Shown here: in pieces, positions 58,501 to 64,000 of the stretch | Position numbering within the stretch: position 1 is the stretch's first letter | How the letters are laid out: each line of letters begins with the position of its first letter | Source of the DNA: Amyelois transitella | Taxonomy: Eukaryota; Arthropoda; Insecta; Lepidoptera; Pyralidae | Direction: 5' to 3' | Assembly (NCBI RefSeq): GCF_032362555.1 | Contig: NC_083508.1 | Coordinates: 6,229,001-6,293,000 of the forward strand | DNA length: 64,000 nt | Notes under the pieces: generated by a model | Told to the model about the DNA's origin: nothing | Database searches by the model: none | What the model saw: the letters and a program-made list of their open reading frames with translations, nothing else | Made by a program: the position numbers and the translations under genes

Positions 58501-60772
58501 TTCCAGGGGCGAAATTGTTATTCAAATTTATGGTATAACCTGGTAAAATATTTTTACCAAACACTTGAAATTCTTTGGTATAAATACCATTTTTCTCACT
58601 GTTAAGTTTTGTTGGCAAAGGATCCCAACTAAGAATATCACCAGAACTTGCTACTGACCACACTGAACTTGCAGATGGTTTCCCTGATAGTCCATTAATT
58701 TCTGATATTATACGTACTAAAACACTTAGCCACTCTTCTTGTTCCATTTCAGATATAAACTGTATTTTTATGATATTTTTGCTATTCCTTGGCACTGATA
58801 ATATAATTCTTGGACATCCAGGTTCTGATAAAGTAAATACAGAGTTGACTTCTCTCAAATTAAGTATAAATTGGATAGTGCCATCAGGCTGAAATACTGA
58901 CAAAGTTCCAGTATTTTCTGAAGCATGCCAATACAGTGATAAGATGCAGTCTTCTAAATTATTACTCGAACCGACTAGCCTTGCTTCACAGCTGCGTGTC
59001 CAGCCCTTTTCTTCAATAGCAATTCCATAGTTAGTTAGATCTATGTTTTGATAATTATTTCGATTTTTCAGAGAATTTAGAATATGAAGCCGCCAAGTGG
59101 CACTTAAGTCTGAATTATGTGCATTATGTGAATCTGCAAACCAGTGAGGTACTTGTACTGTATCCACAGAACAAGCTCCGGCGTCAACAAAAGACCAGGT
59201 TGTGTCACATGTCCCCCATGCAGTTTGGCTAACTTCTTCATCAAAATACATACCAGAATCTAAATCAAATACACTGCTATCACTGTCTGGTTGAGCTTCC
59301 ATACCAACAACTGATCCAACACTACGTACTGGACTCCAAGCACGGGGATTTTTCAAAGTTGTCTCATAACTTTTACCTGTTAAGTCTATTTGTTCAATAT
59401 TAGTATTTCCCTTTGACCGTATCTCTTTTGGAGGTTTAATGGGCAAAGTGTGCTCAATAGGAGCTGAATGGGATTCCTCCCATGAATTTTGCAAATGAAT
59501 ATTAGTCTTAAGTTCTGGAATTGTTTCATTTAACATACTAAGACTGTGATGTTTTGCATTTGAAGATGATGAAATAACACTAGCTGAACTAGATGTACGA
59601 CTTAGTTGCATATTAGCTTGAACCATTCTCCATCGTTTTCCAGTAAGTTCAGCTGGAGTAATACCACCTCGCCAATATATACATTTGTCAGTTTCCCCAA
59701 TAGCAAAAACTTGGTCATTTATTCCAACTGACACATGCACCATGTTTCCTGTGATTTCGAGCCATCCTGTACCCATTGCGGCAGTTTCAGAATTACCTGC
59801 TGCATTGCCCTCAATACCTTTTCTGAACCATACCCTTGCATCTGAACTAGTGGCCCAAACAACATTATATCCAACAGATATAACAGATAGTTTTGTTTCC
59901 ACTGGAGATTTTACTTCCAACCAAGCTTCTCCTGTTGGGCAGTCTTTAGTTACTCCTTTTCTAACAATTGCTCTACCAGTCCACAGCAGAGCCCAAACAA
60001 GGCCTTGCGGTCCCACTGATATTTGTTTAATATCACAGTTTGGTGGAATGCTTATATTAATCCATTTTAATCCTTCTGGAGACGTTGTACTTACACCTGA
60101 CCTAAACATTACTCTTCCATGTGCAGTAATTGACCACACAGCTAAAGTGCCAGGAGCTGCATATGGGATCTGATTTCCTCCAATACTTACATCTATAAAA
60201 GGTTCTTGAGTGGGATCTTTGTGCAAAGGAGCTATGGCACACCAGGAGTTCATTGCACTAAATTTTCTATAGCGTATCCACTTTCTTCTTCTTACACATG
60301 ATTTCCACTGCTTCACAGCACCAAATTGAGCAGGAAAATCAACTGCATAGCTCCATCCATCATGATCTAATGGCTGTCCATCTAGTGTGAGTTCAAGTTG
60401 CCAATCTCCTTCCCATTGCCAAGCCATGGATGGAAGCCTAATATGATCTATTGACCGGTCTTTGGTGCCATCTTGGGAAGAAAAATGGTATCTGTCAGTT
60501 GGTAGCAATCTCCCACTAAAACCTTCCAATGGTAACCACCTTTCATTTTCATAAGACTCTTCTTTCACTCGAATCGGAATTTCTAATCCATGAACATGTA
60601 GATATATCTGTCTATCACCACCAACAGCCCACAAATAATGTGGTACAGCAGACAAAGTCTTGAACTCCAAACCAAGATACATAAATTCTCTCCAACAGGA
60701 TCCGGTGGTCGATAGGGCGTAGACTTTGCCTTCGTTGTTAATAGAAAACAATAATGAACTACTTCCTGACAT
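55578..60772 (-). CDS. Tecpr1: TECPR1/Pex23 with an embedded galectin-like domain, six exons
   Basis: TECPR1 works at lysosomes and autophagosomes, where the vertebrate protein binds ATG5-ATG12 and membrane lipids, including after damage. Exons: 57961-60772, 57679-57875, 57344-57553, 56777-56863, 55909-56230, 55578-55756; phases 1,0,0,0,1 join to 1268 aa. Order: dysferlin domain (about 60-172; RWLPLEGFSGRLLPTDRYHF, SCVRRRKW), tectonin propeller repeats (about 205-380), a low-complexity linker, a PH region (about 588-690), then WSVASSGDILSWDP (704-717) and MVWRMIGGYLRKVE. In between, residues about 737-882 form a galectin-type domain: H799, R803, N812, W819, E822, R824. The second dysferlin domain (exons 2-3: ENQRWNPISGYTSTGLPTDR, CVRRRRWY) and final tectonin repeats (exons 4-6) follow. 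Start: first ATG. The human protein, as I know it, lacks the galectin segment. Confidence 0.95.
56267..56545 (+). mobile_element. RTE-derived SINE with internal tandem duplication
   Basis: Head GTGCCGTGTGGTTCCCGGCA and a GACGTGATTATATGTATGTA tail. The segment from AGCCAAACAGCTGAGCGTGG to CCCCGCAAGGTATAT is present twice in a row (about 56384-56452 and 56453-56521), with a single difference noticed (CAGTC versus CAGCC). It lies in a TECPR1 intron, opposite strand. Confidence 0.87.
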
Positions 60773-61316
60773 TCTGGGTAAATTTATACTTTAAACTTAG
60801 GTTTAACTTATATACATTGTAATCAACGTTGATGGATATTAGAAGGGGTAATTGTACGAAAGCTTCATCCTATTATTTTAAAATATTAAAATTAAACACT
60901 GATTGAATTTTTGAGAATGGAAACTTTCATTAGCTATAATAAATAAACATTATTAGCACTTCGGAAAAAGTTCTCAAGAGGTGAGTGAACATTGATTGTC
61001 CAACTCCAAACACTCTGTAATGCCTGGCGCAATTCTACGGAAAAAAAAACGATTGTGTGAAACAAATACGAATTTTTAAGGCAGTTATGTTCAAAAGAAT
61101 CTTCATTAATTCATATTCTCAGGGGATCCGGTGGCTTTCGAAATTTGTCGGATTATTCTGAGCTGCCATCTTAGAGCCACCATGCTGGCATTTAAAGCAT
61201 TGATATTTCTCAATTTCTCATTGACCATGACGCTCGTTTGGTTGTTGTTGTACATAGTTTGATTTGAAATATCTGAGCTTATTTTCCAAGCAATTTGCAT
61301 ATTTTTCTAAAATTAC
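60773..61316. other. TECPR1 upstream region with a small unidentified ORF
   Basis: It should hold the TECPR1 promoter and 5' UTR (minus strand). A 64-codon minus frame at 61106-61300 (MQIAWKISSDISNQTMYNNN..., ending SKATGSPENMN) is preceded by an acceptor-like AATTTTAG and abuts the hAT insertion site. I recognise no family. It could be the last exon of another minus-strand gene whose upstream part lies beyond 63777, or chance. Confidence 0.35.
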
Positions 61317-63769
61317 TAGTGTCCGACCGAAGGTCTATTTTTGGCCGAAGCCGAAGCCGAAGCCGATTAATCGGCTATCGCCACAACCTTCGGCCGAAGC
61401 CGAAGCCGAAGGTTTATATTCTCTCAGCACTCAGTAATTAATTTTGTTCAATATTGTCTACAAGCTACAATTAATGTTAAAATTATTTCAAAACCTCAAT
61501 ATTGAAGGTTTATATATTGACTGTCTCAAATAGAAGTTGATATATCATAGAGATGGTTGGTTTAGAGATAAATAAAAGTAACCAGAGAGCTGACTAGGAT
61601 CAGATGCCAGGATGGTAGCGTTGTGAAAGGAGAAGAATGTGTGCTAAAGATAACGAAAGACTATTTTGAGAGTTTATTTTAAAAAAATGAAAAAAATAAG
61701 AAAGAGTTCTGCTATAGCGAAGAAAAAGAGAATGAGATGGAAGGCGAAATTGAAATGTTCGAAATTGTGGAAGCACTTAAGAGTATGAAAGCGGGTAAGG
61801 CTGCTGGGTATGATAGAGTGTCGGTCGAGATGCTAAAAGCAGGAAAAGGCGTCGTAGCTAGACAGTTGCCTTTTCAATTTGTGTTGGAGAAGCGGCCGAG
61901 TATCAAAAGATTGGTGTAAGGCGGTTATCGTGCCACTTTATAAAGGAAAAGGGTCACAACTGGACTGCAAAAATTATCGTGGTATAAGCCTGCTTAGCGT
62001 TGTCGGCAAATTGTATGCTAAGGTATTGATTAATAGAGTCAGGAATGCAACTGATGACAAAATATGGGATGCTCAAGCGGGATTTCGAAAGGGAATGGGA
62101 TGTACTGATCAGGTCTTTTCTTTGCGGTGCATAGCCGAAAAGTTTTTGGCCAAGAGTCAAAAAGTCTACTGCACGTTTGTGGATTTGGAAAAGGCCTATG
62201 ACAGAGTTGAGAGGATTGAATTGTGGTCAGCACTTTCTATGCATGGGGTGAGCAGTCTCTTAATACGAGCACTGAAATCCTTATATGAGGATTCGAGTGC
62301 TTGTGTCAGGATAAACGGAGCGCACACTGAGTGGTTTAAGATTGAGAAAGGCGTTAGGCAAGGATGTGTTGCGTCACCGTGGCTGTTCAACCTATTTATG
62401 GATATTTGTTTGACAGATTTGAAAGAGTCTGAAAGTGGATTAAGGATGAATGAGTTACTCGTCAAATGTTTGCTCAGCGGAGGAGTTACAGGAGATGGTA
62501 AACTGTATGCATGAAGCTTTAAAAGAGAAAGGATTGAAAGTGAACGTAAGTAAAACTAAAACACTGGTTTTTGAAATGGAGAAAGAAATGACAGCATGTA
62601 ATATTTTGATTGGAGGAGAAAAAGTTGAGCAAGTGAAAGAGTTTGTATATCTAGGATCAAAGTTTACATCATATGGCAAGTGTGATAGTGATATTGAAAG
62701 GAGAGTGAACGCGGGGAACATGGTGAATGGAGCTTTGCATGCCTTTATGAGCAGTCAGAAACTATCCAAAAAGGCTCGACTGGCTGTGCACAGGGGCGTG
62801 TTGGTCCCGACATTAATATATGGGAGTGAAAGTTGGGTATGGCAAAAGAAGCATGAAAGCAGAATAAATGCAGTGGAAATGAGAGCGTTAAGGAGTATGT
62901 TGGGTGTGAAATTGAGTGACCGGATAAGGAACAGCGTGATAAGGGAATGTTGTGATGTGAAAGAAGATGTAGTTTCAGGAATAGAAAAGGGTATGTTGAG
63001 ATGGTTCGGTCATGTGGAGAGGATGAATGAAAGCAGGTTGACTAAGCCGATATACAAGGAGAGTGTGGAGGGAAAGGTCGGAGTGGGAAGACCTAGACGA
63101 ACGTATCTTGATCAAATTAAGGACGTCCTGGTTAAGGGTCAGGTCAAAAGTACCCGAAACCACCGAGCTTGTATCAAGAGAGTTATGAATGTGGATGAAG
63201 CGAAAGAAGTATGCAGAGATCGTGGCAAGTGGAAAGAGGTAGTCTCTGCCTACCCCTTCGGGAAAGAGGCGTGATTTTATGTATGTATGGATAAAAGTTT
63301 GATTTTGTGATTTACCTACTGGTAAAAAATAATGATTTCATTTCTTAATTATGTAATTGAATTACAGTAATTCACAAATTACAATTAGACCAATCAGTCT
63401 TTGTTTTACTCGACTAGACCAAAACTAGACTAATAAATAAAATAAACAAACACTAACTTCTTACTAAATAATTAATTGTTGGAGTGTTTTGTTTTGAATG
63501 TGATAAACACAAATTCAAAACAAAACAATCGTTTAAATACACGTACGTACTTGTTTTGATGCATGCAATCAGCAATGTGATATTTTGACAGTGACTCCCC
63601 GCCGCCTCATGACTTTCGTAACAGTTCGTTCAATCTCGACGGTCGCTCGGACCTTCGGCGAAACCTTCGGCTTCGGTCGGGTTTTGGGCCGAAGCCGAAT
63701 GCTTCGCCGAAGGTGGATTTTTTGGCCGAAGGTGGCCGAAGCCGAAGCCGAAGCTTCGGTCGGACACTA
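61317..63769. mobile_element. GCCGAAG-rich hAT element carrying an RTE copy
   Basis: Terminal inverted repeats TAGTGTCCGACCGAAG and CTTCGGTCGGACACTA are exact. The 8-bp target duplication AAAATTAC (61309-61316 and 63770-63777) is also exact. Subterminal zones (61320-61420 and 63640-63760) consist of repeated GCCGAA/TTCGGC motifs. No hAT transposase is visible; the interior is a 5'-truncated RTE copy (61580-63290) plus AT-rich sequence. It is a non-autonomous hAT, fairly young to judge by the exact ends. Confidence 0.9.
61580..63290 (+). mobile_element. 5'-truncated RTE copy lacking the YADD site
   Basis: It is a close relative of the 45901-49590 element, bounded by target duplication ATAAAAGT (61572-61579 and 63291-63298). 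It starts within the pre-RT region and runs to the (TATG)n tail. Compared with the other copy, it has lost about 32 bases at about 62475. This removes the catalytic YADD and following residues ([16 protein letters not shown]) and shifts the frame between the ORFs 61879-62514 and 62450-63274. A further shift lies near 61880. It is not functional. Confidence 0.9.
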
Positions 63770-63777
63770 AAAATTAC

Positions 63778-64000
63778 ACATACATGTGGTTATCGTCCAT
63801 TAGAGCTACTTTAAAAAATTACAACCTGAAATGAATGAAATATAGAAGAAAAACTACGAAATTTGTGAAATAAAAAGTTGTGTGGAGTGGAGTATTTATA
63901 TTATTACCATGTGACAAAATTTGTTATTCTGAAATTAACTGTAAAATAAGGAAAACAAGTAATGTAATAATAATCTTATTTGCGTATAAACAATAGTGCT
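63778..64000. other. Flanking AT-rich sequence at the window end
   Basis: This continues the DNA that lay next to 61316 before the hAT insertion. On the minus strand a TTTCATTTCAG acceptor-like site occurs near 63820, followed by a short ATG frame. Nothing firm can be called in the remaining 200 bases. Confidence 0.4.

Overview
This window looks like nuclear DNA of a lepidopteran insect (moth or butterfly). The genes are single-copy animal housekeeping genes with GT-AG introns. The AT-rich introns and intergenic DNA are packed with repeat types typical of Lepidoptera: Lep1-type Helitrons (TC...CTAG ends, inserted between A and T), RTE-like non-LTR elements with (TATG)n tails, SINEs and nested hAT/pogo/mariner elements. 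I rebuilt gene models by hand from splice sites, reading phase and protein family resemblance. No database search was run.

Layout: (1) RER1, + strand, 711-7098, five exons, with a decayed copia element in intron 1. (2) A repeat-rich gap, then a complete calcineurin A (11829-13325, +) whose coding region has no intron. (3) 13.3-18.8 kb: intergenic repeats, including RTE and CR1/jockey-like remnants. (4) PIG-P (18822-19304, -) and a Pcc1/LAGE3 (KEOPS) C-terminal exon with an apparent frameshift (19550-19765, -). (5) 19.8-22.3 kb: a hAT element split by an RTE fragment, an AACGTTA-rich region and a tRNA-type SINE. (6) Vigilin, a multi-KH RNA-binding protein, - strand, 23180-31849, 16 coding exons, 1256 aa. 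(7) SF3B1, + strand, 35228-54411, 21 coding exons, 1337 aa, with introns hosting a pogo-like element containing a hAT MITE, a near-complete RTE element broken by a SINE, and a decayed duplicate of part of exon 9. (8) TECPR1/Pex23, - strand, 55578-60772, six coding exons, 1268 aa, convergent with SF3B1. (9) A 2.45 kb GCCGAA-rich hAT element (61317-63769) carrying a 5'-truncated RTE copy.

The genes do not form one pathway. RER1 and PIG-P act in the ER/early secretory pathway, SF3B1 in splicing, vigilin in mRNA binding and translation, Pcc1 in tRNA t6A modification, calcineurin in calcium signalling and TECPR1 in autophagy/lysosome repair.

The most interesting protein-level observation is a galectin-like domain with most sugar-binding residues intact, inserted inside a beta-propeller repeat of TECPR1. 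The most interesting DNA-level observations are a short RTE-derived element that shares both ends with the autonomous RTE, a pogo-like element with arrays of TTGCCC motifs, several layers of nested insertions dated by their target-site duplications, and several long perfect foldbacks.
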